A stretch of DNA of 64,000 nt from Bacteroidota bacterium (GTDB taxonomy: Bacteria > Bacteroidota > Bacteroidia > Bacteroidales > Paludibacteraceae). The translations under genes and the position numbers were made by a program. Every line of letters starts with the position of its first letter. Position 1 is the stretch's first letter. The stretch is from the NCBI GenBank assembly GCA_017860295.1, contig JAFNAS010000006.1:62001-126000 (forward strand), read 5' to 3'. The notes below the pieces were generated by a model. It had not been told where the DNA came from. It saw nothing but the letters and a program-made list of their open reading frames with translations, and ran no database searches. Positions 12,133 through 21,932 of the stretch are shown one piece after another.

Positions 12133-14727
12133 CTATTTATCCTGACGAATCAGGTCGTTTACGGCACAGGCAAGAAATATGTATTCCGCCGAACCGCCAA
12201 TCGTTATTTCATTTTCGCCCCAGAAGAAGGGCCAATCATCTTTATTTTCTAGAAAATCGGGTTTCAACAATATCAATCCCGGCACAATACCTCCGGCAAT
12301 GGTTGTAAAATCGGCACGGTTGTTTCCGTAAGAAACCTTTTTAGAGCGGGTTCCCACGGCATTCACAAATGACACATTGGAATAGGGATGGCAACCGAAC
12401 ATAAAATCCATGCCTCTCAACACAGACTCTTTGTTCATTATATCGGGAAATGCCTTGTAAGCGTAATAGTTAGTAATCGCCCAGTTAACCACCCCGCCGG
12501 TACCGCCCCATCCTCCGGCAGTAAAAGGCACTCCGTATGGGTTTTGCTTCTCTATTTCGGACTGCGACTCTTTGTATTTAACCACATAACTCCGCAGTTT
12601 TGCTCTATACGCCTCATCCATATAGGGTATTGCCTTCATGGCCGACAACAGACCGCGGCTGTTAAAAAATGCCATTCCATTGCCCCGACGACCGGAAGGA
12701 GCATCCAGCATCGACCATATTTGTGCTAAAAAACGATCGGCATATTGCTGCTCTTTGGTGGTGATGTACAACTGAAGCACAGCATCCAGATCGCCGCCTC
12801 TGCCCATCATCCGATTCATCGGATCACCCGTTCCGGACGGTTTCTTAGTCAATTCGGTAGCTTCGTCAAGCAGACGTTTTGCACTGACCAACGCTCTTTC
12901 GGCAAGATCGTTGTTGTAACCACGAAGAGCACGGCTGGCTGCCGCCAACGATGCCGCCGTCTGAAAATCCAAATAGGGTTGACGGGTAGTAAACGCCCAT
13001 CGATCGTCCAAGGTACCACTCGATTTCCCATCAGATTCGTATGGTGTCAAATTGGGGTTGTAGGGTAAATTATCAGTTTCATTAATAGCATCGCCCAAGT
13101 GGTGGTACTGATGAAGGTTCGGAACGATAATGCCCGAAACCGGATGCCCAATGTTCTCACACTGCGCCACGACATTCAGCGTACCATGCTCTATTTGTTG
13201 TAAAATATCGGGTTTCCCATCCGGACGATGAATATCGACATAGCGTGTCTTCTGGTCGATGTAGGTTTCGTCCCTGTCGACCCTGAAATTTTCCCAGGCA
13301 GCCACAAAACTCGAAATCACTTCGTTGTGCGAACCGGTCTGAATATCGAAATCGCCAGCATCGAACCATCCGCCGATGGCCATGTTGGGAATACGTTCCA
13401 ACGGTTTGTATTTCGTATCGGTAGTGTCGCCCATCTTATAGCCGTCAAAATGCTGATGGTTGAGCGGAGCCTGCAGGCAATCGTCGAGGAAGGGAGCGCC
13501 ATGCCAAACCCGATACGCCTCATTCACCTCCATGTGATCCATCTGCACGGGAAACCAGACATCCAACGTCGGATGCCACACGTTGCCATACACATTGCCA
13601 TCGATCACAAACGTATTCGTTTTCTGTTCGCCGTAACGGATGTAGTAAACACCAGGTTCTTTCACCTGGCTAAAGTCGAATCGGGCATAATTATAGCGCA
13701 GGTAAGGACCCCATACCTTTATATCGCCCTTATATTTTTCCACCGTCGTCCCGTCTGCATTCACCTGAAAAACAGAAGCCGTCTTTAGCGGAGTATCGTT
13801 TTTATCCAGTTCAATGACCGCGACTTTCTGCTGCGAGGGTGTATAGCCCACCTGAGAAAAACCGATATTCGGTTTCCGTGTCCAACCCGGAATGGCATTC
13901 GGCTCAATATACCAGGTCAACACCTTACCCGTTTTACCTGCGGGCAACAGACTACGAACGATAAACCAACCGTTTTGCGCCAGGTTACGGCCATCAAACA
14001 ACATCAGGTCGGCATCTTCGCTTTTGACCGTCACCAATTGTTCAGGATCTTCGGGAGCCAACGCAATGGTTTTGCCGGTAGCCAACGGAGACGGAACTAT
14101 AAATTCGCCTCTTCCACGATCGTCGAACGTAGTATGACCTGCATATTGCGGTATCTTTTTCCCGGCAGGTTCCATTCTGGTATTTCCGGCAGGATAGCGC
14201 GGAAAATTGCCCGGCTTGCCATCCATCAGATACGTTTTTTCAAAATACGCAGAAGGTAAAAATTCGAGGTTGAAGCCGGCATTCCTTTCAAGAGCCTTTG
14301 GAAGCGGTTTCTCCAGATAAACACTAATTTCGACCCCGTTATCTTTCGGCGTAACGCTTATTCTAGAGTTGAAATCGAAATCCTTATACCTCAATTCGAC
14401 ATTGATGGTTTTGTTTGCCTTGTCAACCTGACGGCTCACAACAGACGGCACCAAATCCCACTGTTCCGGCGTGTTCTGCAAACGCACTGCCCCACCCGTA
14501 GATGTTCTTACTCCATGATGAATAATCTCGATGCCGGCCGTTTTTTCATCAAAAAACATCCCGGTATACTGATTGCTATAGACCAACACATTGACTCCAC
14601 GGGTTTCAAAATAGTCCAGCTTATTCAACTGCAACTTTTGACCGGATGCTTGTGCAATATTCAGTGCACAACACATTGTCAAAGCCATTGGAAACAGCCG
14701 TTTCCATCTGTTTTTTGAAGTCTTCAT
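12133..14727 (-). CDS. GH9-family glycosidase with large N-terminal beta domain
   Basis: 864 residues with a signal peptide (about 1-29). Three parts are visible: an unassigned beta-rich region (about 30-285), an Ig-like cellulase N-terminal domain (about 286-378, NIGFSQVGYTPSQQKVAVIE), and an (alpha/alpha)6 GH9 catalytic domain. GGWFDAGDFD supplies Asp456/Asp459 (nucleophilic water side) and GENEITIGG near the end supplies the acid Glu840. The usual PHHR motif of endoglucanases is not seen; the matching place reads KKVSYGNNRADF. So this is a divergent GH9, and activity on beta-glucan should not be assumed. It follows a strong hairpin 66-108 bp upstream of its start and lies 15 bp before the GH27 gene. 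Confidence 0.82.
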   Translation of the reverse strand: MKTSKNRWKRLFPMALTMCCALNIAQASGQKLQLNKLDYFETRGVNVLVYSNQYTGMFFDEKTAGIEIIHHGVRTSTGGAVRLQNTPEQWDLVPSVVSRQVDKANKTINVELRYKDFDFNSRISVTPKDNGVEISVYLEKPLPKALERNAGFNLEFLPSAYFEKTYLMDGKPGNFPRYPAGNTRMEPAGKKIPQYAGHTTFDDRGRGEFIVPSPLATGKTIALAPEDPEQLVTVKSEDADLMLFDGRNLAQNGWFIVRSLLPAGKTGKVLTWYIEPNAIPGWTRKPNIGFSQVGYTPSQQKVAVIELDKNDTPLKTASVFQVNADGTTVEKYKGDIKVWGPYLRYNYARFDFSQVKEPGVYYIRYGEQKTNTFVIDGNVYGNVWHPTLDVWFPVQMDHMEVNEAYRVWHGAPFLDDCLQAPLNHQHFDGYKMGDTTDTKYKPLERIPNMAIGGWFDAGDFDIQTGSHNEVISSFVAAWENFRVDRDETYIDQKTRYVDIHRPDGKPDILQQIEHGTLNVVAQCENIGHPVSGIIVPNLHQYHHLGDAINETDNLPYNPNLTPYESDGKSSGTLDDRWAFTTRQPYLDFQTAASLAAASRALRGYNNDLAERALVSAKRLLDEATELTKKPSGTGDPMNRMMGRGGDLDAVLQLYITTKEQQYADRFLAQIWSMLDAPSGRRGNGMAFFNSRGLLSAMKAIPYMDEAYRAKLRSYVVKYKESQSEIEKQNPYGVPFTAGGWGGTGGVVNWAITNYYAYKAFPDIMNKESVLRGMDFMFGCHPYSNVSFVNAVGTRSKKVSYGNNRADFTTIAGGIVPGLILLKPDFLENKDDWPFFWGENEITIGGSAEYIFLACAVNDLIRQDK

Positions 14728-14793
14728 AGCAAAAATTTAAGGTTATTCTCCATAATCCGGGCAGACATGCTGCAACGGCATATTCTCTGATCT

Positions 14794-14836
14794 CAGTTTC
14801 TCATCATCCCCGGTTTTTGAGGATGATGAGAGACTG
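14794..14836. other. Strong hairpin between GH43 and GH9 genes
   Basis: Arms 14794-14809 and 14821-14836 pair over 16 bp with a single wobble; the inner 11 bp (TCTCATCATCC / GGATGATGAGA) are perfect and the loop is 11 nt. No T-run follows on either strand, so it is more likely an mRNA-processing or stabilising hairpin, or a leaky attenuator, than a terminator. It occupies the 144-bp gap between the two genes. Confidence 0.55.
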
Positions 14837-14871
14837 GTATTTTAATCCGGTTCTTCAATACCGTACAAAAA

Positions 14872-16440
14872 CTACTTCTTCGTAATCGTGTCGCCGATAC
14901 GGAAATAGTCGAAATCGACGTAACCGCCGGGGGTTTTGGTCGAATAATTGAATAAACCAAAACGGTAGCCCATAAAGTGCGGCATCGAATACTCCATTTT
15001 AAGCTGAGATCCAATCGGAAACCACGTTTTTCCATCAAGGCTGTAGAAGAAATATCCGATATCGATTTTATCTCTGAAATCGCATTCCGCCCTCAAATAG
15101 ACAATCTTCCGGGTCAATGGAATACTTTGAGCTTCAACAGGAATCCGTGTTGAACCGTTTACCATTACAATCGATTTAACTCCATTGGAAAACTTAACTC
15201 CTACCTGTCCGAATTTCCGCTGCAAAAGAGCAAGACCAGCAAAATCACCCTCTTTCATGTTCGTCACATCGATAGCGGTAATACCAGAAGAGACCGGGCC
15301 AAACGTACGTTGTGTCAATGTATTTCTTGCCTGAACGAACAGAGTATCGATACGTCCGGTAGTCAGGCGCAGATAGCCTTTCCGTTTCGTTACCGACCAA
15401 AGGCTGTTTTCGGGATTGTGGTTCCACTGCCAAACCAATGGCAACGCAGGTTCGCCGGGTTTACGAGTAAATTCGTCAGAAGAGACAATACCCGGGTTCA
15501 GCCCTTTACTAGAAGGAAGATCAAGCGACTCCGGCAATTTTCCGTTAACCCCTATTACCGGCCAACCATCTTCCCATTTCATAGGAACGATGTATGGAAT
15601 ACGCCCAACAGACCCATAATCTTGAAACAAATAGGCAAACCATTTTCCATCAGGAGTATCAATCATCCCTCCCTGAGCTACACCCTGATCCTGAAAAGCG
15701 ACTGTGCCTTCCCAGGGTCCGGTAATCTTATCGGCTCTGTGCAACACAACAGTACGCATACTATTTCTGGGCCATGTAATATTGAACAAATAATATTTAC
15801 CTTTTACTCTGAAAAGTTGAGAACCTTCGGCCGGAAGCATAATAGGCCCTGATGGAGCGCTTGCATTTTCGATAAGTACTCGCGTTGTCTCTTCTTTCAC
15901 GCCCGAAAGATCCTCCTTCAGTTCGGTTATCATTATCTTTCCACTTCCATAAATTAAATATATCCGTCCATCTTCGTCGAAAAACAGGGAATGGTCATGC
16001 AGCGAAGGCTTGAAGGAATGCTCTACCCAAGGACCTTTTTCAATACTTTTGGTCGCCCATATATATGTTCTTCCTGTTGTTTGGGCAAAGGTTGACACAT
16101 AAAACAGTCCTTTATGATAGCGGATAGAACTTGCCCAGGATCCTTTTCCATAGTTATTTTTTCCATTATTCAGATTTAGAGCATCCATATCGCCCAAAGT
16201 AGAGTAAGCATAATTCACTATTTTCCAATTCACAAGATCTTTCGATTTCATAATGGGCACGCCCGGATTCATGTGCATGGTGGTACTGCTCATGTAGTAT
16301 GTATCACCAACACGAATCATCGACATATCGGGAACATCCGCGAAAATAATCGGATTTTTCGCCTGTTTTGTTTGCGCGAAAATAGAGATAAACACTTGCA
16401 ATACAATAAGAATAGAAATACAAGAATATAGTTTCTTCAT
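14872..16440 (-). CDS. GH43 glycosidase with C-terminal beta-sandwich (XynB-like), copy 1
   Basis: 522 residues, signal peptide about 1-22 (IFAQ). The propeller begins NPIIFADVPDMSMIRVGDTY, with base Asp38; HDHSLFFDEDG gives Asp149 and PAEGSQLFRVKG gives acid Glu205. Residues about 325-522 form the C-terminal beta-sandwich common in this GH43 branch (WQWNHNPENSLWSVT, ending GGYVDFDYFRIGD). These proteins are annotated as beta-xylosidases or alpha-L-arabinofuranosidases. It closely resembles the gene at 20296-21882 in length and motifs, so the two are paralogues. Next in transcription come the hairpin at 14.8 kb and the GH9 gene; upstream lies the broken esterase (66-bp gap). Confidence 0.88.
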   Translation of the reverse strand: MKKLYSCISILIVLQVFISIFAQTKQAKNPIIFADVPDMSMIRVGDTYYMSSTTMHMNPGVPIMKSKDLVNWKIVNYAYSTLGDMDALNLNNGKNNYGKGSWASSIRYHKGLFYVSTFAQTTGRTYIWATKSIEKGPWVEHSFKPSLHDHSLFFDEDGRIYLIYGSGKIMITELKEDLSGVKEETTRVLIENASAPSGPIMLPAEGSQLFRVKGKYYLFNITWPRNSMRTVVLHRADKITGPWEGTVAFQDQGVAQGGMIDTPDGKWFAYLFQDYGSVGRIPYIVPMKWEDGWPVIGVNGKLPESLDLPSSKGLNPGIVSSDEFTRKPGEPALPLVWQWNHNPENSLWSVTKRKGYLRLTTGRIDTLFVQARNTLTQRTFGPVSSGITAIDVTNMKEGDFAGLALLQRKFGQVGVKFSNGVKSIVMVNGSTRIPVEAQSIPLTRKIVYLRAECDFRDKIDIGYFFYSLDGKTWFPIGSQLKMEYSMPHFMGYRFGLFNYSTKTPGGYVDFDYFRIGDTITKK

Positions 16441-16506
16441 AAATATGTAGAGATTGATATTAAAGTCTCACAAAATAACATCGTCACCAAAACAACGATT
16501 TGTACT

Positions 16507-17699
16507 TCATTGGAAAAGCAACTGTAATGTTTCGGTCAGGTAATGACGGGCATTCATCCATGTATGACCTCCTGTTGTTATCATATTTTTTTGTTCTATT
16601 TTTTCCCCTTTCAATAGATCAATAAACTGTTTTGCTTGTTTATACAAAAAATCTTCATTCCCGACGCCCAGCCATAAAAGTCTCAGTTGCTTATTGGTCT
16701 TCGTAGGATCTGCAGAAACGCCTGAAAAATATTTTTGGAACACTTCGGGCGTCAAATAAGCGCTGTACGAACACATCCACGCAAATTTATCCAAATTGGC
16801 GAATCCGGCAAACAAAGTCTGTCCTCCACCTCTCGAAAAGCCGCCAATGGCGCGATTTTCTCTATTGGAGACAACACGAAAATTGCTTTCGATAAATGGA
16901 ATAACACTATTTATCAGTTCATTATTAAATACTTGATACATCTCAGCAGCTTTCAGCGAAGTAGGATCGGGAGTACCTGTCGGCATATTTCCATAAGGCA
17001 TCACCACAATCATTGGCACTGCTTTTTTCTGTGCAAGCAGATTGTCGAGGATAAAGTTCACTTTTCCCACCTTAAACCAGGTCTCTTCGGTATTGGCACT
17101 GCTTTTTTCTGTGCAAGCAGATTGTCGAGGATAAAGTTCACTTTTCCCACCTTAAACCAGGTCTCTTCGGTATCGGTGGTGCCACTAATAAGGTAGAAAA
17201 CAGGATATTTATTACTATTTTTATTGTATCCGGGAGGGGTATAAACCAACAACGGACGCATTGCGTTTAGTGTTTTCGAATTGTAAGTGCAATAACTGAT
17301 TTGTCCATGCGGAACATTTTGCACCGAATAAATAGCAGGGTAATCGCCAGGAACATCTAATAAGCTACTTTTAAAATGTTCGTTGGGGAAAATGTGGATG
17401 TTGTTTGGGTCGGCAACCGACACTCCGTCAACAATAAAATTGTAGGAATAAATATTGGGGTCAACAGGACCGAGAGTAATGCTCCACACCCCGGATTGAT
17501 CCATTAAAAGAGACTGAGAGCCTTTTATAAACTGGGTGCTGATTTCGACCTTCTTTGCATTCGGCGCTTTCAAAGTAAAAGTAACGGTTCGATCAGGATG
17601 CACAACAGGCGATTCAATAGCGGATACTTGTGCCACAGCAGAAGCAAACACGATAAGAAAAGAGAACAATACAACAACACTTAAAATAATGCTTCGCAT
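16507..17699 (-). pseudogene. CBM48-CE1 esterase disrupted by an 80-bp tandem duplication
   Basis: The reading frame starting at 17699 encodes a signal peptide (about 1-23), a CBM48-like module and the start of a CE1 domain, then leaves frame after residue 202 and stops at 17058. The rest continues in another frame from about 17070 to 16507 (GGFSRGGGQ nucleophile motif, GGHTWMNARHYL for the histidine). Positions 17012-17093 are repeated exactly at 17092-17173, a period of 80 bp, which shifts the frame. Removing one copy restores a single 370-residue protein with all catalytic motifs, the same length as the esterase at 4018-5130. The gene is therefore intact apart from this event, which may be recent, reversible, or an assembly error. 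A short 5'-truncated protein could in theory be made from the internal ATG at 17070. Confidence 0.9.
17012..17173. repeat. Direct tandem repeat, 80-bp period, two exact copies
   Basis: Copy 1 is 17012-17093 and copy 2 is 17092-17173. They match over 82 bases with a period of 80, so the junction shares a 2-bp AT. There is no mismatch between the copies, unlike any other repeat in the window. It lies inside the CE1 domain of the esterase and is the direct cause of its frameshift. Confidence 0.95.
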
Positions 17700-18278
17700 C
17701 GGTATGATATTATGATATTAAGAGTTTCAGTTATATAAAGATCAAACAGCTATTACACATTCTACCTAATTTCAGAAGAAAACAGAGCCGATGTCAACCG
17801 GACATTCCTTTGTAGGAATAAAAAATCGAAACCACGCGTGATTAGTACGTATCGACTAATCATGCGGGTTTCAAAGCCTCATCACCAATATCTCAATTAT
17901 GTAATATGGAAAGCAAGAGATATTTTTATCCCGAAAATTTCGAGACTTCTTATATCAATACCTCCAATGTGTGTTTATCCAAATACCTACCAAAGTCAAT
18001 ATAATTGTATCATATCCTCTGTTTATGCATGACGCGAAGAAGACTGAATCTAAACATCCCTTCTTATTGCTTAGATTAGTATTAATCACATAGGTTTAAA
18101 TAATAAGGTCATAATTTTTTATTTTTTTCTTCTATAAATCGTAATCTCATAAAATGATATTACTCGTCTACACTTACCATCCCAATACGTTACCATCTTT
18201 ACGATCGGGAAGTGTTCCGGAACGATCGTTAACATAGGGTTTCCAGACTCATTTTTCTATTTTCAAACACAACTTTCC
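17700..18278. other. Intergenic region between GH51 gene and broken esterase
   Basis: No gene is supported in these 579 bp. A strong terminator stands at 17828-17872. Between it and the GH51 stop lies about 400 bp of AT-rich sequence with an inverted repeat (ACGATCG at 18201-18207 and CGATCGT at 18223-18229, with GGAA/TTCC inside). A promoter for the downstream esterase operon should lie in 17700-17827, but no TAnnTTTG match was found. Confidence 0.6.
17828..17872 (-). terminator. Strong rho-independent terminator after the GH127-GH43-GH51 operon
   Basis: Arms 17828-17846 and 17855-17872 (GAAACC...TGATTAGT and ACTAATCA...GGTTTC) pair over 18 bp with one bulged A and one wobble, around an 8-nt loop. 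On the minus strand the hairpin is followed by GATTTTTTATT. It is the best terminator in the left half of the window and separates the arabinose-removal operon from the next genes. Confidence 0.8.
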
Positions 18279-20249
18279 CTATTTAGTTTTAACTCTGATA
18301 ACCGTCAACGACATGGCTGGAGCCACATATTCAAATGATTTATGTATTTTCACAGTTGATGTAACCGGAACCACTCTTTGCGGATTATCAAGTGTATTTT
18401 CAGCATCGGCATTACTGGTAAGCACAATCTGTTCTGCTTGCGAAACTATACTTCCAAAGCGACTCAGATTGATTTTCATGGACTTCGGAGTATTCCCAAA
18501 GTTTACCATTTTCAGTATAATATCTCCTGTTTTGCTATCTTTCACACACGAAACTGCCTGATTGATATCCTTTTCGTCCTTTGAAATTACTTTATCGAAA
18601 TAATAATCGCCCTGATTGGCCGAAAACATCTTTTGCACGAAATAATTCGGTGTTAAACTGACATTTACATTATCAAAAAAGATCATATCGGTTTTCCATT
18701 GCGTAAAATTCTTTTTCGCAAACAACGGAGCGTACGAAGCCATCCTCACCACATCGCCATTGCGTTCGAGCGACGTCATATAAGCCGCTTCCGAAATTGC
18801 ATTGCGTAACTTGTTGCCCCAAGACGCATATTCGCCAAGATAAACCTCTGTGGCATTGCGCTTATACGAATCGTAACGATTCTGATGAGAAATAAACCAT
18901 TCGGGACTCGTATAGTAATGTTCGTCCACAATCGGAATTTTCAAATCATCAGCCAGTTTCCAGCCTTTTGTAAAGTCATCTCCATCGGGAGAGGGGCCAA
19001 CTGTTCCAACGACAGTAATTTCGGGATGTTTGACTTTCACGACATTAAAAATCATTTTGAAACGTTCTTCAAATTCGGGAGTAATTTTATCTTCATTCCC
19101 AATGCCGATATACTGAAGATGGAACGGAGCCGGATGCCCTGCGGCAGCACGTTTGGCTCCCCAAACAGAAGTTACCGGACCATTTGCCCACTCGATCAAA
19201 TCGAGCACTTCTTGAATATAATCCTGCATTTCGTTCAATGGAAGGGCTTTCTGTCCGACTCCTCCAATTTGCCACGTACCACCCGAATTTTGACAACTGA
19301 CAGCTGCCGGCAATACAGGCAAAGGTTTAGCGCCTATATCTTCGCAAAACTGGAAGAATTCGTAATATCCTAACCCTGTAGTTTGATGGTATCCCCAGAT
19401 ATTGCGTTGTTCTTTGCGTTGTTCAATCGGACCGATGGTATTTTTCCAGCGATACATATTGCCTAACCCATCGCCATGTGCAAGACAACCACCGGGAAAT
19501 CGAATAAATCGCGGCTTCATATCGGCTAAGAGTTGCGCTAAATGAGCATTCAGACCATTCGGACGATTTTTGAACGTTTTTTCAGGAAAGAGAGAAATCA
19601 TATCAAGAGCCACCTTACCTTCACTCGTAGCTAAAACAACCAAGTTTGCCGTATCGTTACTTGCTATCGGAGCGAGACTTGCTGTGTATTGTTTCCAGTC
19701 AGATGAAGACGTTACCAATTTGGTCTCCGCAAGCATCTTTCCTTTAGGAGTTTGCAAGCTGATCGTAAATGAGACCGGCTCTTTACTGATTTGCCGGACA
19801 AACATAGAAAAATTATACTTGTCGCCCGCTTTTACTACCATACCATCGAACCCGAAATTTTTGATTCCCACTCCCGAAATTCCAGTGTATTTTGCTTCAT
19901 GCCCTATATGCTCGATATCCAGAACCATGTAATGCGGATTGTTGAGATGAATGGGAGATGCGGTTTCTACACTGATTCTCCCATACGAGAATCCGGGAGC
20001 GATGTATTCCCAATACGAAAAAGGATTCCACTCACGGCGTTCGGTCGGATTGTATTCGAACGAGCGATTCTGCACCATTTCGGCATACAAACCGCCATCG
20101 GCCGAATAATTGATATCTTCAAAAAACAATCCGAAAAGGTCGGAACTTATTTTCTTGCCGTCTTGGGCGGCTTGTAAAGAGAAAGAGATAAACAGCAAGA
20201 GAAAAAGAGTTTCAATTGTCGGAAAAAGAGAATGAGATTTTAGTTTCAT
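18279..20249 (-). CDS. GH51 alpha-L-arabinofuranosidase
   Basis: 656 residues with a signal peptide (about 1-28, LQAA). The start SSDLFGLFFEDINYSADGGLYAEM is the classic GH51 opening. Residues about 75-225 hold a carbohydrate-binding-like insert (IEHIGHEAKYTGISG ... EGKVALDMISLFPE) typical of long bacterial GH51 enzymes. The acid/base is Glu386 in IGIGNEDK and the nucleophile Glu473 in VYLGEYAS; RFPGGCLAHGD near 250 is also conserved. The C-terminal beta domain ends SLTVIRVKTK. It releases alpha-L-arabinofuranose from arabinoxylan oligosaccharides by a retaining mechanism. It is the last gene before the terminator at 17.8 kb, 46 bp after the GH43 gene. Confidence 0.94.
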   Translation of the reverse strand: MKLKSHSLFPTIETLFLLLFISFSLQAAQDGKKISSDLFGLFFEDINYSADGGLYAEMVQNRSFEYNPTERREWNPFSYWEYIAPGFSYGRISVETASPIHLNNPHYMVLDIEHIGHEAKYTGISGVGIKNFGFDGMVVKAGDKYNFSMFVRQISKEPVSFTISLQTPKGKMLAETKLVTSSSDWKQYTASLAPIASNDTANLVVLATSEGKVALDMISLFPEKTFKNRPNGLNAHLAQLLADMKPRFIRFPGGCLAHGDGLGNMYRWKNTIGPIEQRKEQRNIWGYHQTTGLGYYEFFQFCEDIGAKPLPVLPAAVSCQNSGGTWQIGGVGQKALPLNEMQDYIQEVLDLIEWANGPVTSVWGAKRAAAGHPAPFHLQYIGIGNEDKITPEFEERFKMIFNVVKVKHPEITVVGTVGPSPDGDDFTKGWKLADDLKIPIVDEHYYTSPEWFISHQNRYDSYKRNATEVYLGEYASWGNKLRNAISEAAYMTSLERNGDVVRMASYAPLFAKKNFTQWKTDMIFFDNVNVSLTPNYFVQKMFSANQGDYYFDKVISKDEKDINQAVSCVKDSKTGDIILKMVNFGNTPKSMKINLSRFGSIVSQAEQIVLTSNADAENTLDNPQRVVPVTSTVKIHKSFEYVAPAMSLTVIRVKTK

Positions 20250-20295
20250 ACGTCAAATAATAATTAGTTCTTCTGATATTAAATTGATAATCGGA

Positions 20296-21882
20296 TTACT
20301 GAATTCGTTTATATTGAAAAAAATCCACATCGACATAGCCTCCAAGCGCTTTAGTCGCATAGTTGAAAATAGCAAACTTACTTCCCATAAACAATCGTTT
20401 GTAATCGAAAATCATTCTATATTCGGTACCGATCGGTTGCCAGTTTTTATTGTCATAACTGTAGTAGAATGTTGCCAAATCTTTGTTTAAATTAAAATCA
20501 CCGTCGATACGCAAATAAACTCTATTTTTAGCAAGTGCTATCCGCGCTTCTTCGTCTATCTTCACGCTCTCAATTGCTTTGGTGGAATTGTCTAATGCCA
20601 CAGAATTGCCAGCCATTATCAAGTACTTTTTATCACCGTCCATGACAACTGACAAGACGCCGGCATCACCGTTAAAGGCACTGAACCCAGCGACATCGCC
20701 GTCTTTCATTTTCGAGACATCCAAAGCCACAACTCCACTACATTTGGGGCCTTCCATGCGCTGAGTAATACTGTTCGGAGCGGCAAAAAGATTATTAACC
20801 ACTCGACAAGTTTTAAGCCTCAGAAAACCCTTCCGATCTGTCAATGACCAGGCGCTATTCACAGGATTGTGATTCCATTGCCAATTTATTTTCAAATTTT
20901 TATCCACAAAATCATCACTTTCGACAATGCGTTTGCCGCTGTCATAAGGCTTCAAAGTAGTCTGCCAATTCAAAGGCACTTTACCGTTTTCATCACCCAA
21001 CATCGGCCATCCATCCACCCATCGAACCGGCATTAGGAGCGGTACACGTCCCACCCCGTTACGATCCTGAAAGATCAGTCCATACCAGTTACCGTTTTCA
21101 TCGTCGGTAATACAACCTTGACCGCAATAAGGAAAACCTGCAAAATCATCCTGCAAAATCACCTTTTTTTCATACGGTCCGGTAATGTTATCGGCTCGGT
21201 AACAAACTTGCCTACGAGGCTTGCCTCTGGGCCACGAAATCATCAACAGGTAGTATTTACCGTTATACTTTATTGCCTGACTTCCCTCCAACAAACCGGT
21301 TTCTTCCGAATCACGCTTAATAATTCTCATATCCACGCCACCCGGTTTTACATCCGAAAGATCAGGTTTAAGTTCCTTGAGAGTGCCGGAACCCGAAAAA
21401 ACATACACGCGACCATCATCGTCGAAAAAAAGAGAAGCATCGTGGAAATGTTGCATTCGGGAAACCAGTTGCCACTTCTCTTTCGACGGATTAGTGGTGG
21501 CATAGATATATGCCCTGAAAGGCTTGTCATTGGGAGAAAATAGCACATAATATTTTCCGTTGTGATAACGAATAGATGATGCCCACTGGCCGCGACCATA
21601 AACAGTTCCGCCGGTCAAATCGTAGCTCGGCGTATCGGTTAGTTTGTCGAACACATAACTTGCAATTTCCCAGTGCACCAGATCTTTCGACTTCATTACC
21701 GGCGCTCCCGGCATCAGGTGCATGGTGGTACTTATCAGGTAAAAGTCGCTACCGGTTCTTACAATCGACATATCGGGTACATCGGCCCACATAACCGGGT
21801 TGGTTAACGGAGTACATTGCTTTTGCGCTACAACGCCAAAACAGATTAGAACAAATAGTACAAACGAGAGACCTTTTTTCAT
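20296..21882 (-). CDS. GH43 glycosidase with C-terminal beta-sandwich (XynB-like), copy 2
   Basis: 528 residues, signal peptide about 1-19 (GVVAQ). Motifs: NPVMWADVPDMSIVRTGSDF (Asp37 base), FHDASLFFDDDG (Asp148) and LLEGSQAIKYNG (Glu199 acid). The C-terminal half (about 325-528) is the same beta-sandwich as in the paralogue at 14872-16440 (WQWNHNPVNSAWSLT, ending LGGYVDVDFFQY). Placed between GH127 and GH51 genes with gaps of 50 and 46 bp, it probably acts with them in stripping arabinose; beta-xylosidase activity is the alternative. Confidence 0.89.
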   Translation of the reverse strand: MKKGLSFVLFVLICFGVVAQKQCTPLTNPVMWADVPDMSIVRTGSDFYLISTTMHLMPGAPVMKSKDLVHWEIASYVFDKLTDTPSYDLTGGTVYGRGQWASSIRYHNGKYYVLFSPNDKPFRAYIYATTNPSKEKWQLVSRMQHFHDASLFFDDDGRVYVFSGSGTLKELKPDLSDVKPGGVDMRIIKRDSEETGLLEGSQAIKYNGKYYLLMISWPRGKPRRQVCYRADNITGPYEKKVILQDDFAGFPYCGQGCITDDENGNWYGLIFQDRNGVGRVPLLMPVRWVDGWPMLGDENGKVPLNWQTTLKPYDSGKRIVESDDFVDKNLKINWQWNHNPVNSAWSLTDRKGFLRLKTCRVVNNLFAAPNSITQRMEGPKCSGVVALDVSKMKDGDVAGFSAFNGDAGVLSVVMDGDKKYLIMAGNSVALDNSTKAIESVKIDEEARIALAKNRVYLRIDGDFNLNKDLATFYYSYDNKNWQPIGTEYRMIFDYKRLFMGSKFAIFNYATKALGGYVDVDFFQYKRIQ

Positions 21883-21932
21883 TGTTACATTGCTTTATTT
21901 AGAAGATAATCAAAGTCTTATTCTTCGGGATT

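Noticed and set aside
16507-17699. Two separate overlapping esterase genes
   Set aside because: The second frame starts inside the 80-bp duplicated unit, has no signal peptide, and the two parts join perfectly into one 370-residue esterase when one unit is removed.
18174-18248. Short open stretch VWKPYVNDRSGTLPDRKDG... between GH51 stop and terminator
   Set aside because: It reads like protein for about 24 codons, but it is bounded by stops, includes an inverted repeat that explains part of the pattern, and is too short to call a gene remnant.
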